Notes under the pieces: generated by a model
What the model saw: only the letters and a program-made list of their open reading frames with translations
Database searches by the model: none
What the model was told of the DNA's origin: nothing
Made by a program: the position numbers and the translations under genes
Source of the DNA: Rhodococcus sp. B50
GTDB lineage: Bacteria > Actinomycetota > Actinomycetes > Mycobacteriales > Mycobacteriaceae
Reading direction: 5' to 3'
DNA: 64,000 nt
NCBI RefSeq assembly: GCF_013602415.1
Contig: NZ_WPAG02000002.1
Location: 1,925,480-1,989,479, forward strand
Shown: positions 17,370 to 29,100 of the stretch, in pieces
Layout of the letters: every line of letters begins with the position of its first letter
How positions within the stretch are numbered: position 1 is the first letter of the stretch

Positions 17370-18740
17370 CTACCCCGTCGCCAGTGAGGTCAGCAACAGC
17401 GCTTCGGCCACCGCGAGATTCTCGATCTCGGTGGGGTCGACGCTCTCGTTCGGCGCGTGGATGACGCACCGCGGTTCCTCGACGCCGATCAGGGCGATCT
17501 CGGCCCGCGGCACCGCGCGTTGCAGTGCGGTGCACAGCGGGATCGAGCCGCCCTGTCCGGCGGTCCCGACCTCCCGGCCGTAGGCGGTCCCGAGCGCGGC
17601 TCGCAGCGCCGCGTAACCGGGCCCGTCCGTCGCCGCACGGAAAGGTTCGCCGAGGACGTCGCGGTCGATGCGCAGGTGCGCTCCCCACGGCACGTGCGCC
17701 TCGAGGTGCGCGACGAGTGCGTCCTGTGCGGTGCGGGCGTCGATGCCGGGCGGCACGCGCAGGTTCAGGCGCGCGGACGCCCGCGGCACGACCGCCGCGG
17801 CCGATCCGACGACGGGCGGGGCGTCGATCCCGAGGACGGTCAGTGCCGGTCGCGCCCAGACCGCGTCGGCGACGGTGCCGGAGGTGGGCAGCGAGACGCC
17901 CTCGAGCACGCCCGCGTCGGCGCGGAAACGGTCCTCGGGGTACGGGACACCGTCCCAGGTGGCGGTGCAGTCGAGTCCGTCGACGACGGTGTTGCCGTGG
18001 TCGTCGCGCAGGGTGCCGAGCAGATGGACGAGTGCGGCCAGCGCGTCGGGGGCCGCTCCCCCGTACATTCCGGAATGGACCTCGCCTTTCAACGTCTCGA
18101 GATGCACGTCGACGTTCGCGATGCCCCGCAGCGTGGTGGTGAGGGTGGGCCGGCCGACCTCGGTGTTGCCGCTGTCGCCGATCACGATGAGGTCGGCGTC
18201 GAACAACTCGGGTCGCTCGGCGACGAGGTGGTCGAGTCCGGCCCCGCCCATCTCCTCCGAGCCCTCGATGACGATGCGGACACCGACGGGCAGCGGGCCG
18301 TCCTCGCGTAGCGCCCGCAGTGCGAGCAGGTGCATGACGACGTTGCCCTTGCAGTCGGCGGCACCGCGGCCGTACCAGCGACCGCCCCGTTCGGTGAGGG
18401 TGAAGGGCTCGCTGTGCCAGAGCGATTCTTCGCCGGGTGGCTGAACGTCGTAGTGGCTGTAGAGCAGCACGGTCGGGGCGCCCTCGGGTGCGGGCGTGTG
18501 GCCGAGCACGGCGAGCGAGCCGTCGGAGGTCTCGATCGTCTCGACGTTCTCGATTCCTGCCTCGGCGAAGGCATCTCGCACCCAGTTCGCCGCGCCGACG
18601 CATTCCTCCCTCGGGAACTGGCGCGGGTCTGCGACGGAGCGGTATGCGACGAGCCGGGCGAGGTCGTCCCGCGCGGCCGGCATCGCGCCTCGGATCCGCT
18701 CCCGGATGCGCTGCGTCGCGTCGGTGTCCACGCTGTCCAT
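17370..18740 (-). CDS. M20 family metallopeptidase (dipeptidase)
   Basis: The 456-residue protein belongs to the M20A/dipeptidase group, di-zinc enzymes that cleave dipeptides or N-acyl amino acids. Metal and catalytic positions are visible in order: SHYDVQP (His, Asp), GAADCKGN (bridging Asp), EGSEEMGG (general-base Glu and metal Glu), GDSG (Asp) and CVIHAPNES (His). The dimerisation lid domain occupies about residues 200-320. ATG 18740 has GGAG four bases upstream; a long in-frame extension runs into the divergent TetR promoter and is not coding. It is the positional equivalent of Rv2522c next to acpS. Confidence 0.9.
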   Translation of the reverse strand: MDSVDTDATQRIRERIRGAMPAARDDLARLVAYRSVADPRQFPREECVGAANWVRDAFAEAGIENVETIETSDGSLAVLGHTPAPEGAPTVLLYSHYDVQPPGEESLWHSEPFTLTERGGRWYGRGAADCKGNVVMHLLALRALREDGPLPVGVRIVIEGSEEMGGAGLDHLVAERPELFDADLIVIGDSGNTEVGRPTLTTTLRGIANVDVHLETLKGEVHSGMYGGAAPDALAALVHLLGTLRDDHGNTVVDGLDCTATWDGVPYPEDRFRADAGVLEGVSLPTSGTVADAVWARPALTVLGIDAPPVVGSAAAVVPRASARLNLRVPPGIDARTAQDALVAHLEAHVPWGAHLRIDRDVLGEPFRAATDGPGYAALRAALGTAYGREVGTAGQGGSIPLCTALQRAVPRAEIALIGVEEPRCVIHAPNESVDPTEIENLAVAEALLLTSLATG

Positions 18741-18907
18741 TGCTCTCCATCCGTCGAGGTTCTGCCGCCATCCTAGGATTGTCCGAATGGGACGCATCCG
18801 GACAGGACGGCCCCCGATCGAGCGGACGAGTCCCGTTCCGGGCGCCGGATTTCCATTTCTGACACTCTGACTCACAGCAAGTATTCGGTAAAGACATGCC
18901 ATACGGC

Positions 18908-18913
18908 TAGCCT
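18908..18913 (+). promoter_or_regulatory. -10 hexamer TAGCCT of a leaderless TetR gene
   Basis: TAGCCT ends six bases before GTG 18920. No Shine-Dalgarno sequence is present. Confidence 0.55.
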
Positions 18914-18919
18914 GGGCGC

Positions 18920-19720
18920 GTGGAGTCAGCAACGAACGGCCGCCGCGCCCCGCGCCGGATCGATCCGGCGCTCGAGGTTCAGGCCGAGCCCCAGGAGCTC
19001 GTGCCGCGTCGGCGGCCCACCCAGGAGCGGAGCCGCCGCAAGTTCGACGCCCTGCTGGCGGCCTCGCGTGAACTGCTCACCGAGGTCGGCTTCGAGTCCT
19101 TCACCTGTGAAGAGGTCGCGTCCCGCGCCGACGTTCCGATCGGCACCCTCTACCAGTTCTTCGCCAACAAGTACGTGATCGTGTGCGAACTCAACCGGCA
19201 GGATCTCGTCGGAGTCCAGAGCGAGCTCGCCCAATTCAACGGCAAGATCCCCTCGGTCGATTGGTTGCGCTTCCTCAACAGCTTCGTCGACCACCTCGCC
19301 GGGCTGTGGACCACAGATCCGTCCCGGCGCGAGGTCTGGCTCGCGATGCAGTCCACCCCGTCCACCCGCGCCACCGGCGCCATCCACGAACGTGAGTTCG
19401 CCGAGCAGGTCGCCCGGATGCTCGCGCCGCTCACGCCAGACACCCCGCGGCCGCGCCGCAAGCTCATGGCCGAGGTGCTCGTCCACATCGTGTACTCGAT
19501 GCTCAACTTCTCGGTGCAGGACGACCAGACCCACGCCGACGCCGTCGTCGAACTCAAGCGGATCATGGTCGCCTATCTGCAGATCGCCGAACAGGATTCC
19601 CGCGCGCAGGCCAAGCGACGCCGACGCCGCGAGGAACGCGAGGAATCCGCACGCGAACAGGCCGACCGGCAGGAGACCGAAACGGATCAGGCCGAGGAAG
19701 CTCGCGCTCCCTCGGCCTGA
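18920..19720 (+). CDS. TetR-family regulator next to acpS-fas
   Basis: The 266-residue protein has an N-terminal extension of about 30 residues, then a TetR DNA-binding domain (RPTQERSRRKFDALL, with helix-turn-helix CEEVASRADVPIGTLYQFF at about 64-82), a helical ligand domain, and a very charged C-terminal tail of about 45 residues rich in Arg, Glu and Gln that is probably coiled coil. It lies between the M20 peptidase and acpS, where M. tuberculosis has no gene in the order I recall. Ligand and targets are unknown; control of the neighbouring fas-acpS operon is possible but only inferred. Confidence 0.85.
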   Translation: MESATNGRRAPRRIDPALEVQAEPQELVPRRRPTQERSRRKFDALLAASRELLTEVGFESFTCEEVASRADVPIGTLYQFFANKYVIVCELNRQDLVGVQSELAQFNGKIPSVDWLRFLNSFVDHLAGLWTTDPSRREVWLAMQSTPSTRATGAIHEREFAEQVARMLAPLTPDTPRPRRKLMAEVLVHIVYSMLNFSVQDDQTHADAVVELKRIMVAYLQIAEQDSRAQAKRRRRREEREESAREQADRQETETDQAEEARAPSA

Positions 19721-19723
19721 TCC
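19684..19723. terminator. Bidirectional hairpin at the TetR / acpS convergence, inside the TetR coding end
   Basis: GGATCAGGCCGAGG and CCTCGGCCTGATCC form a perfect 14-bp stem around 12 bases. The stop codon of the TetR gene (19718-19720) is inside the 3' arm, so the last residues of the protein are encoded by the hairpin. It would also stop fas-acpS transcripts coming from the other side. Confidence 0.7.
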
Positions 19724-19738
19724 CCACATCTTCGTCCC

Positions 19739-20137
19739 TCAGTCGCCGACCTCGTCGAGGACGACGAACGCGCCGGCCATGTCACCGTCGTGAGTCAACG
19801 ACACATGGATCCGTACGCCGGTCAGCTTCTCCGCGACCTCCCGGTGCAGCCGGATGCTCGGACGACCCCACGCGTCCGAGACCACCTCGATCTGCTGATG
19901 AATGGTCTCGGGCAGCACCGGTGGGCTGCCGAACAGCGATGCCGACCACGCCTTGATCACCGCCTCCTTCGCCGCCCAGCGGGCGGCGAAGTGACGGGCA
20001 GGATCGGAGCTGCGGGTGTTCGCGTCGCGACGCTCACCCGGTGTGAAGTTCGCCAGCATCGTCGTACCCGTACGACTCAGCTGTTCGGCGAACTCCGGCA
20101 CCGACACGAGGTCGAACCCGACACCCGCAACTCCCAT
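19739..20137 (-). CDS. acpS: Holo-[acyl-carrier-protein] synthase
   Basis: The 132-residue enzyme transfers 4'-phosphopantetheine from CoA to a serine of the acyl carrier domain. GFDLVSVPEF near the N terminus holds the Mg-binding Asp, and FAARWAAKEAVIKAW holds the second metal Glu and the catalytic Lys. A C-terminal SLTHDGDMAGAFVVL strand closes the fold. It is the second gene of the fas-acpS operon, starting 17 bases after the fas stop codon, and its substrate is the carrier domain of the adjacent synthase. Family and position match Rv2523c. Confidence 0.95.
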   Translation of the reverse strand: MGVAGVGFDLVSVPEFAEQLSRTGTTMLANFTPGERRDANTRSSDPARHFAARWAAKEAVIKAWSASLFGSPPVLPETIHQQIEVVSDAWGRPSIRLHREVAEKLTGVRIHVSLTHDGDMAGAFVVLDEVGD

Positions 20138-20154
20138 CCGCTGGTGCTACCCGT

Positions 20155-23100
20155 CTACTTGCAGCCGGGAAGACCCGAGCGGTACACGTCGTCGTCACCG
20201 AGACGCGCCTCCGCCGAGAGCAGCATGTCCGCTTCGAGCTGACGCGTGGCCGCTGCCGGCACATGATCGCCACCGAGGCGACGATCCGCGGGCCGCTGGT
20301 AGAGCGACGCTCCACCGGTCATCGCGTCCACCAGGCGACGCTTGCCGGCGACGGTGCGCTCGGCAGCCCTGGCCAGGTAGGCCTCCCGACGCTCGGCCGG
20401 GATCGCCTCGACGAACGCCTGCGGATGGACCACCGCGATCAGACCCGACACGTGCCCGAATCCGAGGCTCGTGAGCAGACCCGCCTTGAGCGGGAGCTGC
20501 TCGCCGAAACGGATCGGCGTGCGCGGCCACACCAGGTGCTCGAACTCCGCCATCTTCTCGTCGACACAGTCGAGGCTGCGGTTCGGCGGAACCACACCCT
20601 GCGCGAGAACCTGGCACAGGCCGATCAGCTGGAAGGCGGCGGCGCCACCCTTGGCGTGACCGGTCAGCGACTTCTGCGAGACCACGAACATCGGGTTGCC
20701 CTCGCTGCGGCCCAGCGCACCGGCCAGACGCTCGTGCAGCTCGGCCTCGTTCGGGTCGTTGGCCGCGGTCGAGGTGTCGTGCTTGGAGATCACCGCGATG
20801 TCGTCGGCCGTGAGGCCGAGCTTGCGCAGTTCCTTCGCCAGGCCCGACTCGCGTCCACCGCGACCCGCACCGAGCGCACCGATGCCGGGCGCCGGGATGG
20901 AGGTGTGCACACCGTCGGCGAACGAACCCGCCCAAGCGACCACACCGAGCACCGGCAGTCCCATTTCGAGCGCGACATCGCCGCGGGCGAGCAGAATGGT
21001 GCCGCCACCGGCCGACTCGACGAATCCACCGCGACGACGGTCGTTGGCGCGGGAGAAGCGACGATCGCTGATGCCCTTGGCCTGCATGTCCTCGGACTTC
21101 GCGGTCGCGGACATGTCACCGAAGCCGATGATGCCCTCGATACCGAGATCGTCGAAGCCACCGGCGACGACCAGATCGGCCTTGCCGAGCTTGATCTTGT
21201 CCACGCCCTCTTCGACGGAGACCGCAGCCGTGGCGCATGCCGCGACCGGGTGCACCATCGCGCCGTAACCACCGACGTACGACTGGACGACGTGCGCGGC
21301 GATGACGTTCGGCAGGGCCTCCTGCAGGATGTCATTCGCGCGGGACTCGCCGAGCAGGGTGTCGATGTAGAGCGACCGCATCGACGACATGCCACCCATG
21401 CCGGTGCCCTGCGTGTTGGCGACCATCGACGGGTGCACCCAGCGCAGCAGCTCGGACGGGGTGAAGCCACCGGTGAGGAAGGCGTCGACCGTGGTGACGA
21501 TGTTCCACAGCCCCACCCGGTCCACCGAGTCCGCCATGTCGGCGGGGATGCCCCACTTCGTGACGTCGAAGCCGGTCGGGATCTGGCCGCCGACCGTGCG
21601 GGTCAGCTTCGCCTTGCGCGGCACGCGGATCTCGGTGCCGGCCTTGCGGGTGACGGTCCAATCGCCCGACTCGGCGTCGACCGCGGCGACCGTGTTCTCC
21701 GGATCGGAGTCGACGAACGCCCGGGCCTCGGCCTCGGAGCCCACGACGAAGGACAGGTCCTTGTCGAGGAAGACCGAGGTGAGCAGCGGCGCCGTGTTGT
21801 CGATCATCGCGCCGTCGTCGCCGTAGCGGCGGATGCCGCAACGCTCGACCACCGCGTCGTGGTAGCGGTCGGCGATCTCCGCCTCGGGCACCAGCTCACC
21901 GGTCTCGGTGTCGTAGAAGCCGGGCTTCGGATCGTTCTCCCAGCCGATCAGACCGGTGACCCACGCCAGTTCGAGCACCCCGGCGGCCGACAGTTCTTCG
22001 TCGACCTCCATCTCGAAGCGGGTGCGAGCGGAGCCGTAGGGGCCGAGCTCACCGGCACCGACGATGACGACCGTGTCGGCGAGGTCGGCGGTGACCGTGC
22101 CCCATTCGGGGGTCGGCAGCGCCTCGGCGCGCGGAGGCTCGGGCAGCGCCGCGATGGTCGCGGTGTCGTCCTCGGTCTCCTCGACGGCGTCGGCCGCGTC
22201 CTGCGCCTGCTTCGCGAGCGCCGGCAGGTCGACGTCCACCTCGGACAGTCCACCGGTCAGGTCCGCGACGAGCGGAGCCTCGGCAGCGAGACGCGTGGCT
22301 TCCGGTCCGACCAGCTTCAGCAGCTCGTCGGCCATTTCGTCCGTCGACCAGGTGCGGACACCGGCAGCCTCGACGGCGTCGACCAGCGGGTCGTTGCCGC
22401 CCATCAGGCCCGTGCCGCGCACCCAGCCGATGAGGGCGTGGGCCAGGGTGACGCGCTCGGCCCAGGTGCGCTCGGCGCTCCAGCGGTTGATGACCGCGTC
22501 GAGTGCGGCCTTGGCCTCACCGTAGGCGCCGTCGCCACCGAACTTGCCGCGGTTCGGCGACCCGGGCAGCACGACGTGCAGGTGGGTGTCGACGTCCCGG
22601 TCGTAACCGATCTTCGACAGGCCGGCGATCAGTCGCTCGACCGACCACAGCAGCACCCGCATCTCCATCTCGGCGCGCGCACCCGCGTCGGCGAGCGAAC
22701 CCGCCACGCGCGGCGCGGCGAACGGGAAGAGCAGCGTCGGGGTGAGCGCATCCTTGATCAGCTTCTTCGCGCCACCGGCGACCTCGACAGTCTCGGTGCC
22801 GATCCACTCGATCAGAGCATCGACGTCGCTGTAGGACGCCATGTTCGCGGGAACCACCCACAGGGCAGCGCCGGCGCGGGCGTTGCGTGCGTAGAGCTCC
22901 TTGTAGAAGCCGAGACGACTGTCGTTCAGCGAGGAGGTCGTGACGACGACCGTCGCGCCGCCGGCGAGCAGCTTCGCGGCCACGGCTGCGCCGATACCGC
23001 CCTTGCTGGCGCCGGTGACCACGGCGACCTCGTCCGCGTATTCGGCACCCTCGGTGACGACTGCGGCCTCGGCGATCGCGGCGTAGGCCTGCGCGAGGTC

Positions 23101-26100
23101 CGCGCGACCCGCGTCGGTGGCCTTGCGGCCCCAGAACTCGGCGTGTGCGGCGACGGTCCGACCGGCGCCGGTGAACCGCTCGCTCCCGAGCTGCTCCCCG
23201 AGCCAGACGCGCGCCAGGTCCTCACGGGCGGTGGCCCAGCGGTCGTCGATCAGGACGGCCTTGCGCTCGTCGAAGGCGGGCGCCACGAGGCGCGGCCAGT
23301 CGGAGCCGAGCTCCGCCGACACGCGGTCGACGAGTTCGTCGTCGGCCTTGTCTGCCAGGCCCGAGACCTGCTCGGTGTGGCCGAGCTGCTCGAGCACGAG
23401 GCGTGCGGCGTTGGCGAGCACCCCGTCGCGGCCGGTGATCTGCTCGGCGAACTCGCCGAGTGCAGCGGCGTCGACAGTGGCTCCCCCGCCGCCACCGGCG
23501 GACGGCATCGACACGGCGATTCCGCGACGCGAGGCGACCGACTGCACGGCGGCGTCGATCAGCTTGTCGACCGAAGCGGCATCCGCCAGACCGCCGTCGG
23601 TCAGGCCACCGAGGTCACCACCGCGGACGGACGCGCCGTCGCGGCTGCCGAGGGCAGCTTCCGCGGTGACGTGCGATGCCCAGCCCTCGCCCAGACCCCA
23701 CACCTTGGTGACGCGGTCGGCGATGTAGGCGGGACGCTTGCCCGATGGGCCGAACACCTTGCGCAGGTGGTCGTTGATCGAGTCCGACAGCACCGGGCCG
23801 AAGGGGCGGTAGGTGCGGGCGAGACGGTCGACCGTGCCGGCGAGGGCACCCATGTCGGCGTCGGCGGCACCGTCGATCGCGCCGAGCGACAGTTCGGAAC
23901 CGAGGTCGACGAGCAGCTGGTTGCGGCGCGAGGACACGCCGTCGCACAGGGCCTCGATCGTGTCGGCGGGGCCGATCTGATCCGGGCGGAGCTTCGTCCA
24001 CAGGGCGATGAGCACCTTGGTGGCGTCGGCAGCCTTGAACGCGATGTCGTCCGGGGTCGGGCCACCGGCCGGCGCAGCGGGAGCCGCGGCGGGCGCCGGG
24101 GTCGCAGCAGCGGCAGGTGCGGACTCGGCGGCCGGTGCGGCCGGCTCGTCGTCCTCGACCGGAGCCGGATCGGTGTCGGTCGAGTACACGATCGACGCCT
24201 CACGCTCGATATTGAGCACCTCGACGGGCTGACCGAAACGACCGGGCAGCTTCAGCGTCTGCGACGCGAGGTTCGCGACGGTGGGAGCACCACCGAGGCC
24301 GACCTCGACGAACCGCTCGACACCGAGACCACCGTCGGTCTCGTCGGCGAACAGCAGGTCCTGGGTCTCGATCCAGCGCACCGGCGACGCGAACTGCCAG
24401 GCCAGCAGCTCGGCGAGCACCACGCGGGTGAGCTCGACCGGCTTGGCCGACCAACGGTCGAAGTCCGCGAGGACGTCGGCGAGCGGCTGCGAGGGCACCA
24501 GGTCGGCGATCTCCTGGATGAACTCACGTCCCAGGTTGAACGGCTTCGGGACGAGGTTCGGGATGTACCGGCCGATGAGGATGTTCGGGTCGATCTCCTG
24601 CGGCAGCAGCGCCAGCAGACGCTCGCGGAAGTCGTCGACACCGCCGCGCAGCACGGTCGAGTGGAACGGCACGTCGATGCCCGGAACCAGGATGAACGCG
24701 CGCTTGCCACCGAACTCTGCGACCTTGCGCTCGATCACGGATTCGAGGGCTTCGAGACCCGCGACCGTGCCGGCGATCGCGTACTGCGAACCGCGCAGGT
24801 TCAGGTTGACGATCTCGAGGAACTCCCCTGTCTCGGCGGCGACACCGGCGACGAAGGCCTGCAGATCCGCGTCGTCCAGACCGAACTGCGACGGCCGGAT
24901 CGCGGCCATGCGGTAGTTCGAGCGGCCCTGCTCGTCGCGCGGCACCAGAGCGTGCATCGCGGAACCGCGCTGGAAGACGACCTCGAGGACGGCCTCGAGC
25001 GGAAGCACACCGGCGACCGCGGCGAGAGCGTTGTACTCGCCCACCGAGTGACCGGCCAGGAAGGCGTCCTCGACGAACGCACCGGCCTCCTTCAGCTCGG
25101 CGATCTGCGCGACCCCGAGGGTCGCCATGGCGACCTGCGTGAACTGGGTCAGGTGCAGCACGCCGTCGGGGTGCTTGTGGGTGACCCCGCGGGCCTTGAG
25201 GACCGTCGGGTTGTCGCGGACCACGGCGAGGATCGAGAAGCCGAGGGCCTCACGGGTGTGCTTGTCGGCGCGCTCCCAGATCTCGCGGGCGGCCTTCGAG
25301 CGGGCACGGGCGTCGAGACCCATGCCGGGACGCTGGATGCCCTGACCCGGGAAGGCGTAGACGGTCTTCGGAGCGGCGATACGGCCGGTCGCGACCATCA
25401 CCAGGTCGCCGTCGACGCGGCAGCCCACCTCGACGACCTCGGCGCCGCCGTCGGTGGCGATGCGGTCGACACGCACGTCGATCTTCGCGCCCGGACGGAC
25501 CATGCCCAGGAAGCGAGCGGTCCAGGAGGTCAGACGACGGACCGGCAGCTTCGCGTCCTGCTCGATGGCGGTGACGACCTGCTGGGCAGCGGCGGACAGC
25601 CACATGCCGTGCACGATCGGCGTTCCGAGGCCGGCAAGCAGCGCGGCGTTGTCGGAGGTGTGAATCGGGTTGTGATCGCCCGAGACCTTCGCGAACGCGC
25701 TCATGTCGGTCGGGGCGACGATCACGGCATCGCGACGACGGCGACGCGGCGTGTCGGTGACGGCATCGCTGAGGGCACCACCGGCGCGGACCGGGTCGGC
25801 GAGTTCGGCGGTACCGGTGCGGCCGCGGATCGCGAAACGCTCGGCGAGCGTCGCGACGACCCGGTCGCCCGAGCCGTCGCCGCTGTCGGCGGTGATGACC
25901 ACATCGACCTCGACGACGCGACCCAGATCGGTGTCGGAGACACTCGTGACCTCGGCCTTGACGCCCAGGAAGGCGGGCTCGGTGGGCAGGCCGTTCTTCA
26001 CGTCGATCGCGTGATCCAGGTGGACCAGGTCGAGCATGCCCTCGATGACCGAGAGATCGGTCTCGGTGCGGGCGGCACCGAGCGCGGCGAAGACGGCCGG

Positions 26101-29100
26101 CCAGCAGGCACCCACGAGCACGTCGGGCACACCGTTGCCACCCGGCGTCAGGTTCGCGGGCAGACCCGAACCGGTGACACCGGCGTGGTCGGCGATCTTC
26201 TCCGGCAGCCAGCCCAGAGTGATGCGGGCAGCGCCCTTCCTGACCTCCGGGAGTTCCTGACCGGCGGCGACACCGAGCAGAGCCGACATCGACGCGTCGG
26301 CGTCGGCTTCGGTGACGACGGGCGCACCACCGGAGACGACCGAGGCGGGCACGGTCAGGCGGATCTCGACGGCCTTGTCGCGCACCAGCGGCACACGCAG
26401 ACCGACGTGATCGTCGTCGAGGATCGTCAGGGTCGCACCCGTCGGGGCATGCGAGGCAGCGGTCTCCGACTCGACGGTCCACTCGTCCAGATCACCGAGA
26501 CGGTGGATCGGGTTGCGGGTCTGGCGACCCGCCCACGAGACGTCGGGTGAGGACAGCACGGCGTCGAGCAGGCCCGGCGCGATGTCGCGATGGCGACGCG
26601 CGGCGAGCTCCACCGGGTCTGCACCCTCGGCGACGAGCTCATCGGCCGTGGCCTTCTCGAAACGGTCGAGGAGTTCACCGACCGGCTCGTCGACACGGGT
26701 GATGCCGGCGACGGCGACGGTGCCGGGGATCACGCACACCTGGTCGGCGGAATACCGCGGGTCGTGGGCCTGCCACAGCGAGTCCGAACGCCACCAGCGG
26801 CGCACGTCCTGGTCGACGACGGGGACGAAGTTCACGGGCTTGCCGGGCGTGCGGCACAGCGACACGAAGAACGGCACATCGGCGGGGTGCAGCACGACAT
26901 CGCCCGCGTCGGGGTACTGCGCGAGCAGCGACTTGATCGCGGCGTACGGGCGCTCGAGCACCGCGTCGTCGTCGAACAGCGTCGGGATCGGGCCCCGGCA
27001 GACGGGATGCAGACGAGCCTCGGCGCGCTGCAGCATGTCGCGGAAACGCTCACGCCACGACACGTCCAGCCACGGGCTGGTGTGGGCCTCGGCGAGGACG
27101 TCCGCCAGATCGGTGCCGCAGTCGAACTCGGCACCGTTGTCCGTGCCGACCGCCAACTCGAGGTAGCGCTCGAGCCACTGCAGGTAGGTCATGGTGTCGA
27201 GGTCACCGAAGTACGGTTTCGCCGTTCCGTTCAGGGCCTCGATGATCTCGTCGCGGCGCGCGGCCACGGCGTCCGCGTCACCGGCAACCTCGTCGAGGAG
27301 GCGGCCCGTACGCGAGGCGGCGTTGTCGATCTCGTGGATGTCGGCGCCGAGCTGGCTGCGGCCGGAGGCCATACCGCCGGTCGCGGTGCCGGCAGCGACC
27401 CAGTCGGGTGTGCCGGGGGTGTCGACGAGAAGCTGCTTGACCTCGGGGGCCGTGGTGGCCTCGAGGGTCGCCATCGCGGCGGTGCCGACAAGGATGCCGT
27501 CGAGCGGCATCGCCGGGAAACCGTAGACGGTCGACCAGCGGCCGGTCAGGTACTCGGCGGCCTTCTCGGGCGTACCGATGCCACCGCCGACGCACAGCAC
27601 CAGATTCGGGCGCGTACGCAGCTCCGCGTAGGTGTCGAGGAGCAGGTCGTCGAGGTCCTCCCACGAGTGGTGACCACCGGCGCGACCACCCTCGATGTGG
27701 GCGATGACCGGGTAGTCGGGAACCTCGTTCGCGATGCGGATCACCGAACGGATCTGCGCGACCGTGCCCGGCTTGAACGCGATGTGCTCGATGCCGGCTT
27801 CACGCAGATCGGAGATGATCTGCACTGCCTCGTCGAGCTCCGGGATACCGGCGGTGACGACGACACCGTCGAAGGGCGCACCGGCCGCCCGGGCCTTGGG
27901 TACGAGGCGCTTGCCGCCCACGTGCAGCTTCCACAGGTACGGATCCAGGAACATCGAGTTGAACTGGACGGCGCGACCCGGCTCGAGCAGTTCGGTCAGC
28001 TCGGCGACGTGGTCGGCGAAGATCTGCTCGGTGACCTGACCGCCCCCGGCGAGCTCGGCCCAGTGGCCGGCGTTCGCGGCTGCGGCGACGATCTTCGGAT
28101 CGACGGTCGTGGGCGTCATGCCCGCGAGCAGGATCGGCGAGCGGCCCGTCAGGCGCGTGAAGGACGTCTCGACGGCGATGCGGCCGTCGGGCAGCGCGAC
28201 CGGCTTCGGAGCGAACTCCGACCAGGCACGCGGAACCTCGGGCTCTGCGCCCGGGGTGAGGAGATTGCGCTGACCACCGCGGGTCGCGGCGGCGATGATG
28301 CCGACGCCCTGACCACGCAGACCCGAGCTGGTCATACGGGTGAGGAGTTCACCCGGACCGAGGTCGAGGATCCACGAGGCACCGGACGCGACGGCGGAGT
28401 CGACCTGCTCGACCCAGTCGATCGGGGCGACGAGGATCGCGTCCGCGAGCGAACGCGCGAGCTCGGCGTCGAGCTCGCAGCGGGCGGCCCAATCGGCGAC
28501 CTGCTCGACGGCGTCGGCGAAGGCGGGGTGATGGAAGCCGACCTCGGCCGCGACGGGTTCGAAGGTCGGGGCGAAGACCGCACCGCCGCGCTTCTTGGCC
28601 TCGCGCTCGCGGGTCTCGTCGGCCGAGATCTGCTCGCAGCGCTGCTGCACGCGCTCGAGTGCTGCGGGAGGACCCGACAGCACGACGCGCCGACGAGCGT
28701 TGCGGATGGCGACGACGGCGCTGCGCTCGGCGTCCTGGCCTTCGAAGACCTCGGCGACGATCGCGCGCAGGCGCTCCGGGTCGACGCCGGCGACCGCGAG
28801 CATGGGGTACTTGCCGGCGCCGGAGATCAGGCCGCGGCGACGGCCGATGAGGGTCGCGGCGGCACCGATGAGCTGGGCGATCGCCAGGATCTCGGCGTCC
28901 TTGCGGCCCGCGGCGGCGACGGATTCGACGGCGAGGACGCCCTGCGAATGGCCGATGACCGCGCTCGGCGCGACGGAGTCGACGTCGAGGCCCTGGTTCG
29001 CGAGCGCGCGCAGTGCCGCGACCTGGGTGAGGAAGACACCGGGGAGCGACACGGCGGCGGAGGTGAGAGCGGCCTCGGACGGACCGGCGGGCGCGTCATC

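Noticed and set aside
20263..26550. A 2,095-codon open frame antisense to fas
   Set aside because: It is a product of high GC and biased codons in the true gene. The composition is Arg/Asp/Val/Gly-rich with no recognisable domain, while the opposite strand encodes all FAS-I domains.
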